From NCBI GenBank assembly GCA_963556145.1, contig OY744465.1, positions 6,200,001 to 6,264,000 on the forward strand: a DNA stretch of 64,000 nucleotides, in the 5' to 3' direction. Within the stretch, counting starts at the first letter, position 1. Each line of letters opens with the position of its first letter. The translations under genes and the position numbers were made by a program. The notes beneath the pieces are model-generated. The model searched no databases and was not told the DNA's origin. It saw only the letters and a program-made list of their open reading frames with translations. Shown piece after piece: positions 46,001 to 56,724 of the stretch. The DNA comes from Hygrocybe punicea. Taxonomy: Eukaryota; Basidiomycota; Agaricomycetes; Agaricales; Hygrophoraceae.

Positions 46001-47316
46001 AATGATGCGCATCGAGCGGCGGCAGACCCGTATCTGTCGTATCCGCGAACAATACCGAAAGGCGGGGAAGACTACACAAGAGGACGTCTCCAATAAACCT
46101 GACGTGCATCACAATATTGGGAAATCTCAAAATTTTCCTGAGAGTATCCCGCTTTTCTTGCAGAAACATGCAGGTGATCCTGCGGTCAAGGTATTGGCTC
46201 ATGCTCGTGACCGAGACAAACTAAGTCGTGCTTATTCATTGCCAGGACTTCATTCCGAAACTCAAAGATCATTTACTTCCTCGAATCAAAGCTGTCTTGT
46301 CCGAAGAAGCTTCCACGGCGGATGGCATTCCATCCCAGCCTTTCAACTATGGGTTAGCAGACCTATTGTTCACCGAACCACATGAGACTATCCAAACTGC
46401 CTGCAACTTGGTGCTGTTCAAACATGATCGCATATACCGCCATCATCTCGCCCGATTCAATTACACGACCTATGATGTTCGACGATGTCAGGATGTGGTC
46501 AATCCCAACACCTCCCACTGTGATATCACGCTCCTTGCAAATCCCGAAGACCTTGAGGGGAATGCAAACCATCCATTTTTATATGCACGCGTTCTTGGAA
46601 TTTTCCACACAAACGTTAATTACACAGGAACTGGGATGCTGGACTATTGGCCAAGAAAGCTGGAGTTCTTATGGGTGCGATGGTTCCAATATTTAGGAAG
46701 CCATGGTGTTGCTTGGGAAGACCTTCGTTTGGATTGTGTTCGATTTCCCCCAATGGCAAGTGATGGTGCGTTTGGATTTGTAGATCCAAGGGATGTATTG
46801 CGGGGATGCCACGTTATGCCCAGGTTTGCAAAAGGAAGAGTCCATCGTGATGGGGTTGGCCTGTCACGCTGTGCGGCTGATTCGAACGACTGGCTTTACT
46901 ACTACATTGACAGGTCCTATAATGGTTTGATAGTATACTCTCAGGTACTCAATTTTTTTCTCTCCTGTAGATTTGTGGACCGCGATATGACCATGCGCTA
47001 TCACTGGGGTCTCGCCGTCGGGCATACCTATACACATGGTCAAGCTTCGAGCAGGGTCGTGCCCTCCAATCGGTCTTCCCATTCTGTTGAATGCGATATG
47101 GAATCGGAAGTGACGCCAGCGGTCCCTGAAAACTTAGATCCAGGTGCAAACAACAACCAGGCGTTCAATGAAGAAGGATCCGATACCGAACAATGGGAAC
47201 GAAGTCGGGATGATTGGGAAGATGCCGATGATTTGAGTGATGGGCACGCCGACCGGGAGCATGAAGAATTCAGTGATGATGAGATGGTTCTGGCCATGGA
47301 TGACATGTATGGGTAG
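43008..47316 (+). CDS. Plavaka-type transposase, apparently intact
   Basis: Ten exons: 43008-43265, 43319-44410, 44466-44698, 44757-45009, 45070-45239, 45291-45396, 45445-45879, 45933-46190, 46246-46913 and 46971-47316. They give 1272 residues with all phases matching. The N-terminus has a C-x-C...H...C zinc finger (residues 14-33). Plavaka landmarks follow: FSLGDWYW-like segment, DDFYHRSLVSVIREKL, MFWSDVTHLTSFGDAKIWPLYMF, ELMHAQWMILLDDEFLEAW, CPCPRCLTP, VVDLLHEMELGVWKSLFIH, FIPKLKDHLLPRI and FVDRDMTMRYHWGL. The C-terminus is acidic. Plavaka transposases are RNase H-fold enzymes of CACTA-like DNA elements in Agaricomycetes. No stop or frameshift is seen, so the copy may be active; element ends were not found. 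Confidence 0.85.
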
Positions 47317-47585
47317 GATATGGATTGTGATTCGCTCTATTGGATTTCTGGTGAATGTACTCAAAAATTTTGCTACCTACCTAGCAATGAGGAGCAGATG
47401 CAAAGCACGAAATAAGTGAATACAGTCATAGCATAATGACAACTCGGTCGCTTGCAACCGCCTTTAACACGTTAAAGTCGTCGAGAAATCGATTTCACAT
47501 CCCACGCTGCAACCACCATCTCTGCCCGGAACTTTCAGTTCGACGTTCGAAGCAATCAAGCCAACAACAACATGTACTTAAAAAA

Positions 47586-48110
47586 TGTCTGGCAGTTCAT
47601 CCTACGACGTTTTGGCGCAGGACGAGGCGCTCCGGGGTGGCCGCCCCTTTGTATTCTCTCTCTTCACATCTCAATCGCCACTCTACTTTATTGCTACAGG
47701 CCTCTCGTTGGAATGTCTCGTGACTGGCATAATTGCAACATGCAACCGCTTGTGCGTTCACTAATCACTCATACAAACTAATCTAGGTACTCTTTTCATA
47801 TGTGGGTGGTCACCCTCATCTACGGTCTTACCTTGGTATACGTGACGCTTGGGCTTGGGCATCTGCCGCCGTTCCAAATATGGCCCAAGATCATAGTAAG
47901 TGATATATCATCCCATGTGCAACAATAGTTTGCCTGAATTGCGCTTCTGCATGCATTCATTTTCTTTGGATTCCTTGTCGCTGGTGAAGAAATAGAGAGT
48001 ACGTCGAATTCATTTGTTCTTATGAGTGACTTGTGAATGACACCGGTAATCCCTTTCCAGACCCTTTTGGTGAGCCCAGATCTGTGAAAGCAACAAGATG
48101 ACCATCAATT
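47586..48110 (+). CDS. Small hypothetical gene fragment
   Basis: An ATG at 47586 opens a 59-codon frame with a hydrophobic segment (FVFSLFTSQSPLYFIATGLS). After TAG at 47790 a coding-like VLFSYVGGHPHLRSYLGIRD and, after further splice-like signals, DPFGEPRSVKATR near 48060 could follow. Family not recognised. The 3' part (47955-48060) recurs at 61310-61390, so it may be a repeated remnant. Positions 47317-47585 hold nothing recognisable. Confidence 0.3.
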
Positions 48111-48605
48111 GACTTTGCTGCCAAGGTTACGACGAGATTGACCTCGTGAGGTTACTGACGGGGTTACGTCAGAACATGGACCATTATTGCCACAACATAA
48201 TCCATAAATACACTTGCTTTGGCCACGGTTCATTCTCTGTTTTTCAAAACTGACCCTGTCTTCGATTTAGGTCAGGAACTTCGCGCCAAGACAGCGACAC
48301 CTGCTCCGCATCCATCTCCATGGGGGTTCAGCCCTGACAACGACCTGGTCTTTTCCAAGCGTGGGGATCACAAGGATCGGGTTAAGCCTATGCAATGTGT
48401 CCCACGAGGCCCATCGCAGATCCATGCGGCTTTAGCGTTCTGAGGCCTGAAGCTTGCTGACCGCAACTCCATTCTTTTTTCATGGGTTGTGTCGAAAAGT
48501 ATCGGATTCTATTTAATTATAGCCGTTAGTCTTTGCTTTTAAATAGTTGGGACTGGATTTTTCTTCGCTTGCTAATAGAACGTAGGCCATGAAATATTTA
48601 CCGCT
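47950..48605 (+). repeat. Duplicated block, copy A
   Basis: 47955-48060 matches 61310-61390; 48098-48300 matches 42186-42370 (same strand); 48240-48310 and 48410-48605 match 63240-63290 and 63495-63690 (GCGGCTTTAGCGTTCTGAGG, CTTGCTGACCGCAACTCC, AACGTAGGCCATGAAATATT). The pieces are in a different order in the other copy. Confidence 0.75.
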
Positions 48606-49440
48606 TGGCTAGTGTATCACCATTATTTCCAGTAGACCGAAATTTTTAGTAAATTGCTGGAAATGGTTTCATTTACCAACGGCCACTATTACTAGATGTC
48701 ATGTTGTAAAGCCGAAGCCCGGGAACGGCCAAAACAAAGGCCAAGACAACGGAGACGAGGACAATGAGGGTACTGACTATGGCGGTGACGAGGACAGCTG
48801 CGTCGACGGAGCTCTCCAAGGTGCGCAAAAACATTGCGTCCCTCTCCCGTTTACACCTCACAAACACACATCAGAACGGTGATCACATCGATGGCCACAG
48901 CAGATGCACAAACACCACCATCGCTCCTTTTTTGCCTCACGAATACACGCCACCACATCAATTGACGGACGTACAGTTTCGTGAGGGATGAGGAGGAGGT
49001 GAGCGGAGCCTGGTATATTGTGTGGTCAAGGTTCTATAAGACTTATGCTTATCATAGTGGCCTGTCCACCATATAGGCCAAGGTTCTACAAGGTTGTAAA
49101 AAAAAAGGCATTGCAAAGGAATAATTAAATATTTATCAGAATGGCTGATATATTGTATGGCCAAGCTTCTATAAGACAGTGAAAAAAATGGTATTTCACA
49201 GGAATAATTAGATGCTCATCAGAATGGCTTATATTGTATGGCCGAGCTTCTATAAGACCGTGTAAAAATGGTATTTCACAGGAATATTTAGATGTTTATC
49301 ATCCTACTCTACCTGGGCTGCCTCTCAACTAAGTAGACAAACCGGGCAAGACCCCTGGTCTCCAGGTGCGTCTCCATCCCCTCCCACTCGTCGTTTGCTG
49401 ACCAAGGCCTGCGTATCCCCGGCTTCCCATTTCCACCTGG
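48606..49440. other. Non-coding stretch with tandem repeat
   Basis: No gene. Between 49008 and 49300 an approximately 81-bp unit (ATTGTATGGCC(A/G)AGCTTCTATAAGACYGTG, then ATGGTATTTCACAGGAATAATTAGATG) is repeated about three times with one degenerate copy in front. Confidence 0.6.
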
Positions 49441-49639
49441 CGCACAGCCGGTGCCATGTCCATTGACTGGCGTAGGATGTCGTCAGGTCGAACAGTGGTT
49501 GGTGGGGTGGGCGGTGTTTGCCCAGGGCATAACCCGTACCTGCAACTTTGGGTGCGGGTGGAGGGTGTCTGTACTAACAATACATTATTCTTATGGTGCG
49601 CAACTGACAGTCCACCATGTATTCAAGTTGATTTAAAAG

Positions 49640-50620
49640 CGACCTTTTCAAACAAACTTTTGTACGCAGGCGTACAGGTATATATTTCAACCAAGTCAAC
49701 ACTGACCACACTTGACCCTCAACTGTCACATTCCACCGCTCGCTCACCACCAACACCTTCCTTTGCTCTGTCTTTATGACTATGAATTCGTTACCATCGC
49801 TTTGGCGCCGACGACTCCTGTCGCCAAGCTTTGATGCAGTAGGACCATTACGCACTGTCCTCTTGCGATATTCGGCTGAGATAGAAGCCGCTAAAGTAAA
49901 AAAGCTTTGCTACATGTAAGCGATCATTTCCTGAATCAATCCGCGGACTCACAGCAGTTTTCAGGGAGGGATATCATCGAGGCCACCAATGCCACACGAT
50001 CCGTGGCTACTCGTTCGGGGACTGGATGAGTTTGACGGTCCATTTAGCGGACAACGAGGGTTCTGGTACCCCAGCAGATCATGATGAGGTATATGTGTAT
50101 CGGGCGAGAGATGTACGAAAATGGAGGCGGCTAAAAAATCCTGGCCTGCGACACCAATTCCGGGAGGAATGTTTTGAGAAGGTCAGTCTCTCATGTTTCA
50201 ATTATCATTATGCTAAACTTTGTTGTAGGTCAACTGCTAAATATTTTTCTTTACTGGCATTCATGTACACCGTAGATATTCCGGAACTCAAGCACTGGAC
50301 GCGATAACGAATGGCAATTGATATTGCCACTTGCTGCTATGTTTTATCTATCACACAATTCCCCCCTGTTGCTGACGGGTTGCTTACAGGACCTAGCACT
50401 TTCCTACTGCTCACGGGATGCTGCAGCCTCAGGAACGACCACACTCGCGACTTCCAGCAAGAATAATGACTTATTGCTTCAAAGGTATGTTTCGGTCCTT
50501 GCATGACCTGAGCTAAATATGGCTTCCAGAGTGCCATATCTATCTGTAGATATTCCTAGTGTCAAGAGAAAGAGATAAAATCACTGGGTCTCCGTTCAAG
50601 ACAAGTCCGTAACGGCGCAA
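49640..50620 (+). pseudogene. Unassigned gene, copy A of two
   Basis: The block matches 61990-62730. The coding-like core has GYHRGHQCHTIRGY then MSLTVHLAD (50026), RKWRRLKNPGLRHQFREECFEK and an intron donor GTCAGT at about 50180, with a TGTAG|GTCAAC acceptor at 50229 after which the frame stops. Upstream 49770-49920 gives MTMNSLPSLWRRRLLSP...AKVKKLCYM. I do not recognise the family; both copies end abruptly after the intron, so they look like truncated remnants of a repeated gene. Nothing else seen in 50621-51242. Confidence 0.4.
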
Positions 50621-51242
50621 AGCACTCGCATCTCATTTATTTATGAGATTTTATCAGTGCATGTTATGGCACATTTCGCAGCGTACGCGGCTAGGTTTCC
50701 ATCCTGCACGGAGCACTCTTCGTCCCACGCGAGCTGGCGATGGCCTCAACGACACAGACGAATGTATGTCCAGCGACGGCGGTGGCTTGATAATGGAAGT
50801 GACAGCGACAACGACGATATTGAGCGTTGACAGCTGATGGTAGGGATGACAGGGACCACGAGTGGCAAGGACTATGGCAGCAGCATTCTTGCCCAACATT
50901 GAGAAATGGTATATTCAAGGCGTGCAGTACATAGTTTTGTTAGAAGCCACAACAAAATTACTATAACTCTAGATGTATCCACAGTGATGGAATCACTGTA
51001 TCACTGGCAAGGAGTATACTAAGTGCCATGGTAAGACAAGTAAAAAGACGCATAAGTTTCTGTTCAGTAAAAGTAACAGTCCTGAGATTTTGACTTGCAT
51101 CTGCGGTAGTTCACAAGCAATGTTATATATTGTACATGAGAACTAAATTGGGTGCATAGTGTCCTGGAACAGACGGAAACAAAAATGTTACGTCTCAGGA
51201 AAAATAACGAAGTAATACAGGGCTTTGGGGGTGACGCCATGA

Positions 51243-52998
51243 TCAAGTCAGGTATCTGCAAATCCTGTTCAAGAAATCAGAGAAGAAAGGAAACTTAGTA
51301 GTAGTTGATGCAATGTGAGAGTCATTCTGCTGCCACGATTCAGACTGAGTAGCAGAGTACAACTTCTGTATGACAACATTCAACTTTGCGCCGAAGTGGG
51401 TTATCATGGAGTCGATGATGGGAGCCGGGAGATACGGGGGCAGATTACATGCGATAACCTCCCGATGTGAATCCTGCCCATGGAACTGCAGGGGCTCTGG
51501 GATACCTAAAAGGGACAACAAGTGAGAACATGCAGCACAGCACCTGTCGGAAACCGCAAAGATGGGGTTCAAATTCTACATGATAAGAAATCAGAAGGAT
51601 GCTATGGTATATTGAGAATAGAGATGTCCTACAGTAAAGCCGTCCATGTCGTGAGCTTCAAGTGAATTGGAGTGGTGGATAAGGCTGGCCAGGAAGGCTT
51701 CACAGTGGGGCATTCCGTGGAAGTTCTTGCCCAACAACATGTCGCCCTTTAGCTGCTTCCCAAAGCTTATGTTCCTCGATATCACTTTCTCAATTGCCAA
51801 AATCGCATCCTGCAGACCGCAACTTGAGGAGCCACTAGGACTGGAGGAAGACAAGACTTCTGCAACAACCTCCCGCCAGGAGCATAAAGCCACTTCTGCA
51901 TGCTGAATGGTAAGAATTTTGAGAGATACACCACGAAACTGAGAGGCAATGCCAATGAGGTTATTCGTGGCCTCAAAATAAACGACCCGCGACCGCAACC
52001 AATTGGCATAAGCATCACCGACGAGTTCCGAATCCAGCACTTCCTCACCCTCTTCCGCATCTATCCAACCATCAAGCCGCCGAGCACGAGGGTCCACAGG
52101 TTGGATCCTAGAAATATGTTCCATGAGAATAGAGGAATAAGCGAAGTCCCGGAGCATAAGAGCACACATGGTGAAACAATGGACAGCAGCTTCGAAATCC
52201 TCCATCTTCTTGTCCGACAAAGGTGTACTTGTGAACTTATCAAGTGCTAGAAGAGAACGATCATAGCACCGGAGGAGATGGCATAGTAATCGGTGGACTT
52301 CTTCGCAAGTGTTCATGGTGTAAATGGGGGGAAGGTCTGAATCGGTCGTGTAGTTGACCGCCAACTTCATCAGGTTCGGGATCCTGAGTTTAGAAAGTTT
52401 TAGGAAGTATTCATTGAGAGGCTGCGAAAGTGATTCGAGAAAGTCGGCATCTCGCCTACCCGAAGAGGTCATTATCGACTGTGGAACTGGAAAAGGATGA
52501 CGACCGGCTTTGGCCCGGGATGGTGGGACATCAAGGAGACATTTGTAGAACGGCTTGGAACAATCTTCGTGCTGCCACATCCATAGCATTTTCTGGTAGT
52601 CCTTCGCAGCCACATATGTGAAGATACCGAGGGTATCTCCACTATTCTGATCCGCAGCGGTGAGGAGTTTAATGACCGCAGCTGCATGGGATTGAAATGA
52701 TTGGGATGTCCTGGTAGAAAGCATGAGAAAATCGAGAAATTGAGAAGCTGGGTTCTTACCAAGTCTCTCTCACATATGGCAATGGGTCGCTTGGGTCGAT
52801 GCTGCTTGCATCTGGATGAGAAATAGAAATTTTATCGCCGCTGTAACCCAAGGCACTCGAGGAATCATTTCGAGTGCATGAATCACTGACTATGGGCGTA
52901 AAGCCCTGATCTTGTCCATGACTGCATACAACAAGCTCCATAGTGGGAGAATCCGGTGTTGTGTTACGGATCGCTTCTGCAGCGGGCTCCGGCAACAA
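51243..52998 (-). CDS. OTT_1508-like deaminase family protein, copy 1, 5' end displaced or missing
   Basis: Exons on the minus strand: up to 52760, 52710-51633 and 51575-51243 (phases fit). Landmarks shared with copy 2 are DPLPYVRETW, ADQN..DTLGIFTYVAAK, LPPIYTMNTCEEVHRLLCHLLRCYDRSL and HISRIQPVDPR. The proposed catalytic HCE motif follows (GMPHCEAFLASL), and, after the last intron, VSDRCCAACSHLL with CxxC. HxE plus CxxC is the zinc-site pattern of the nucleic acid deaminase superfamily, and this architecture matches the OTT_1508-like family expanded in basidiomycetes. The substrate is unknown (nucleic acid or nucleotide). The exon before 52760 is open to about 52998 without ATG; a likely first exon lies at 54888-54560, 1.5 kb away. 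Confidence 0.7.
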
Positions 52999-53621
52999 TC
53001 AACTTAACTGGGGATTGGATTCCAGAGGAGAGAGAAGCAGTTTTCATTGTTGCTTACTACTAAGACAACACTGCTAAGAGGGGGGTTCATGGTACAATGT
53101 CATTGCGAGCCGTGGGGGTTACCCAAGATAAGGGGGTCTGCCCCAAGAACCAGACTAAACGTAAAGAAAGGAAAAGAAGAAAAAGTCCGAACCAACAACA
53201 AGAACAGTATATATAATGACTGGTCTTGAGGGGAGGTAAATAGAAACGCAACCATGAAGCCACAACATGTCCAACTACACCATGTGTTCACCATGAGGCG
53301 CACATGAGGCGTCCTCATGTTGATGTTCTCGCGATCCAACTGGAGGCCCGGGTGTCATTGAGGAATAGAGGGGGTCCGGATGACTCGGATGATTTGTCAT
53401 CAGATCATGTGATGTGCAGAATTGCCTATTCGGGGTCTACACTTGCTGTAACAGGCAAGTGCGCAGTCTGGCAAATGCGTTGCACGGTCGGGTCAAAGAT
53501 GGGTATCGTCCAATGTGGGATTGGTGATGAGAATGTCTTGAGGTGGTGTGGATGTAGTGGCAAGGTTTGCATGAAAGAAAACAAAGGAATGTGTGGAAGG
53601 AAAACCAACTAGGACGGTGGG

Positions 53622-54306
53622 CTAGTCGAGGTCAGACATGTGAACAGCATAAGCTGTACCGGATGACGATGTCTGTGTCGATGACGTATCGAGGAGTGAT
53701 GTCTTGTCCTGTTTGTGGAACAAGAAGGTCCACGTGATGTCGGTATTCGTCCAAGAAAGGGTATCATTGTAAACGAGTGTGGGAGGTATCAAGATGAAAG
53801 ATGGAAAAGGATAAATGAATGTGGGTCTAGGTTTCGAGTCATGGCATGAGTGACAAGCTGTGGGAACAAGTCGTCGGGTACTGCATTGAAGCGGTGTCGT
53901 GCGAACAATATACGATAGGGGTTGGTTCACTGTTTGGGAAGTCGTATGGTCTGTGGTCAAAGTCCAAAAGAGTATGCTCCGGCGATGGTCGGATTAGAGA
54001 GAACAGTGAAATGTCCGGTGATCGAGGATTGTCCAGGGCATGCGTGCAGGTGAGGAATGTCGTCGGATCGTCAGGGAGGATGATGGTAGGCACAGAATAC
54101 GAAAGTGGAAACCATATATCCGGGAATGGCAATTGTCAATTACGTGTCGAGATATTGTTGAGGTGGAAGTCAGAAGTATCAATGGCGGAAGGGTTTCGAT
54201 GCCGATGCCAAAGATAGATCATAACAAAGTAGAAACCGATCAGGAAGGTGATGGCAATGCTGCCAATAACAATTACGGTAATGAGCTGTGTCGGGAGTAC
54301 AGCCAT
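53622..54306 (-). CDS. Small putative membrane protein, unassigned
   Basis: An ATG at about 54306 on the minus strand opens MAVLPTQLITVIVIGSIAIT with a clear transmembrane segment, followed by WHRHRNPSAIDTSDFHL. A GTAATT after it and later open frames (54132-53839 and 53960-53622, ending GTAYAVHMSDLD) suggest more exons, but the joins are not resolved. It lies between the two parts of deaminase copy 1. Confidence 0.35.
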
Positions 54307-54559
54307 TGTGAATCGGTTTGTCGTGGGATGAAGTCAACAATATGTCAGGGCGAGGGAAAAGACAATAGCGATGATGTCCGTCGGCAAGGAGACTATTCGG
54401 GTACAGCAAGGTAACGTGGGGATGTGTCCATGGTCGGTCTGGATTGTTCTAGAAGAAGAAAGGAAGAAAAGAGAACAAGGACAAGAATAAACAACAATGT
54501 CCAAAAGAAGACAAAAGGTAAAGGGGAACAAAAAAGGAAGGTATGGTAAAGTGGAATCG

Positions 54560-54888
54560 TCATCGTGGGTAATGGAGTCGGGATCGGAGTTGCGGAGTTG
54601 AAAAACGTAACATGTTGAAGGCTCCTTCAAGTTCAAGGTCACAGCTGTGAATCCGTGGTGCCTGACCAGAAGGGTGGCCAGCGCCGCCAGCGAGTGACGC
54701 TCATCTTGGTTCTGCACTGTGACTGGGCACTGGCCCAGGAGTGAGGCCGTCAATGACGCCTTCCCCATGGATAAGCCAATATCAAACGAAGGATCTTGCA
54801 GCGTCTCCAACATGGCTGTGATACTTCGGAATGTTATCATCTTGTCAGAAAGGTTATCGTCACGGTGATCATTAATGGGATCGGTCAT
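54560..54888 (-). pseudogene. Likely first exon of deaminase copy 1
   Basis: The frame starting at ATG 54888 (MTDPINDHRDDNLSDKMITF) includes SLAALATLLVRHHGFTAVTL. This resembles the ALATLLVRMNEVVAIAS stretch of the N-terminal exon of deaminase copy 2 (56725-57182). The remainder of the gene starts 1.5 kb downstream at 52998. Either it is a long intron containing another gene, or an insertion has split the gene. Confidence 0.45.
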
Positions 54889-55269
54889 TTTGGTATGGTT
54901 CCGAGTCCAACTGACTTCGGAACTGCAGTGCCAGCCGACTCAGATTAGGACTCGGACTCGGAGGTGGAACTTCAAGTTGGGCCTGCCGGTGAGCCTGAGC
55001 GTGGCAGTGCGGCGGTACTGCTGGTACTAGTAGTGTTTGCGCCGTCATGACTCAATTAATTGATCATAAATACCTTTAATTGTAGAACCCTGCAACTGAA
55101 CTTCACTGCCAGTGCTGGTGGCAAGTTCTGCCAGCAGTGAATGCCGGTGTGCGCCGCGCCATGAGACTATTCTTCGGCTTAGGTAAGGGAGGGTGCCGTC
55201 GCCTAGTATCATTTGACTTGTTGTAGGTGCACATGACGCCTTCTAACTGCCAGCCCTAAACATGCCTGG

Positions 55270-56640
55270 CAATAAATATGTGAACTGAAGCTTGAAGTCA
55301 TGTTTTTTCGCCACCCATCCGAACGTTACATGCACACGTGTACTTCAATTAGTTTTATAGCCCTTTGCCTACTCACATCGTTGTATTAATCATATGCACC
55401 GTAGAATTAGTTGCCAAGTTTGTTTCCTTAAAGAAATGATTATAACTTGGGCCACCTGCGAGCTTGACTCACTCGAACTGCCAACACTAGTATTGTATGC
55501 CCTTAGGAACATGAATCACAAGCGCACATGCCAATCGTCGAAAAAGCGCCTTTCTGTGCTCTGGAGAAAGCAAAACAGTTCTGGAAAGGTCCCAGAAGGC
55601 GTCGACTTCTTTCGTCGTCTTTGGAGACTGATGAGGTGCCCCTGGCGGGTTTGGCACCGCAGGCAGCAGACCCAGTGGTTGCAATGGAGGTTCGTTATTT
55701 TGAGGACGATGAAAGATAACGGCTCATTAAATATTGTCCGTAGATTGGTATTATCCCGGACAATGAAACCAAGCTGATGACCCCCTGATGGAACGTGCAC
55801 CATGGACCCGAAGACTCAATCGCCGACCCCCTCACGGTCCAGAGATCCATTGCCGCAACCGCCACCACTTTTACCACCTGCCACCCCTCATCGATTCCAT
55901 CGAGAATGGCTTCAAGTTCGTCGTTGGGCTCGAGCTCAGGAGCGGTACGCTGTAAGCGGCAATGAGCTGTGGTTTGGATACGGATAGAATATTTGCGGAG
56001 CGGAAGTGGAAGGGGATTGAGATGGGATAACTCGTTGTACTCCTCTGGATCGTGCGAACAATTCTGCAGCGTGGTAGAGCCGTGATAGCCCAAATATGTT
56101 GCGTACCGTCCTGAACACTTGGCACAGTTGAGGCGAGTGGTATTGGAATGGCGGCGTCCAGAAATCTCAGTCTAGCTTTAATGGTCAGAGATCGTGACTT
56201 TGAGCCCGCTGCCGTTTGAGATACCAAATGGAGCGAGATCAACAATATTCTAGCCAGTGGCGAGGATGAAGAATGGTTGGATGAGGATGCCGGATGGAAG
56301 CGTACACCTGTGACCATTCCGTATCAGCTTCGCCGTGGCGTCTCCCCAGATCCCGACGCCGGTGCTCGAAGCTACATGATTGACGACTTCTATCACGGCA
56401 GTCTGGTGTCGGTCATTCGTAAACGCTTTCAGATTCGACGGGAAATCATCGGTATCTTCATTATGAGCCATTCGAACTAAATTGGCAGCTGGGTGAAGTT
56501 CCTCGCCCTATGCGTATTCAGAGGGTTGGTTATAAACAGGCTAAGCATAATATTATTATGACAACAAATGTCCTGATCTAGAATACCGTTTCTTGTAGAT
56601 TGGGACGCTTCGGCTTCGTATCTCTGGAATCGGTTTTATT
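55270..56640 (+). pseudogene. Decayed Plavaka-type transposase copy with internal inversion
   Basis: From 55507 the sequence follows the intact transposase (zinc-finger half NHKRTCQSSKKRL, then VPLAGLAPQAADPVVA, the Pro-rich stretch, WYWNGGVQKSQSSF, EDEEWLDEDAGWKRTP, DDFYHGSLVSVI) with frameshifts. The segment from about 55962 to 56132 is reverse-complemented relative to the intact copy (minus strand reads GYHGSTTLQNCSHDPEEYNE). After 56510 only a short piece of exon 5 (GRLGRFGF) remains near 56600. Confidence 0.8.
55962..56132 (-). other. Inverted segment inside the decayed Plavaka copy
   Basis: The minus strand here aligns with about 43570-43740 of the intact transposase, while sequence on both sides aligns on the plus strand. 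Confidence 0.75.
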
Positions 56641-56724
56641 CGGGCGTTGGCACGACATACCCTTTCTCACGGTAAACTCAAACATATCCAACAGGCCGTT
56701 CAAGTTCTCGCTTTCTCCCACACC

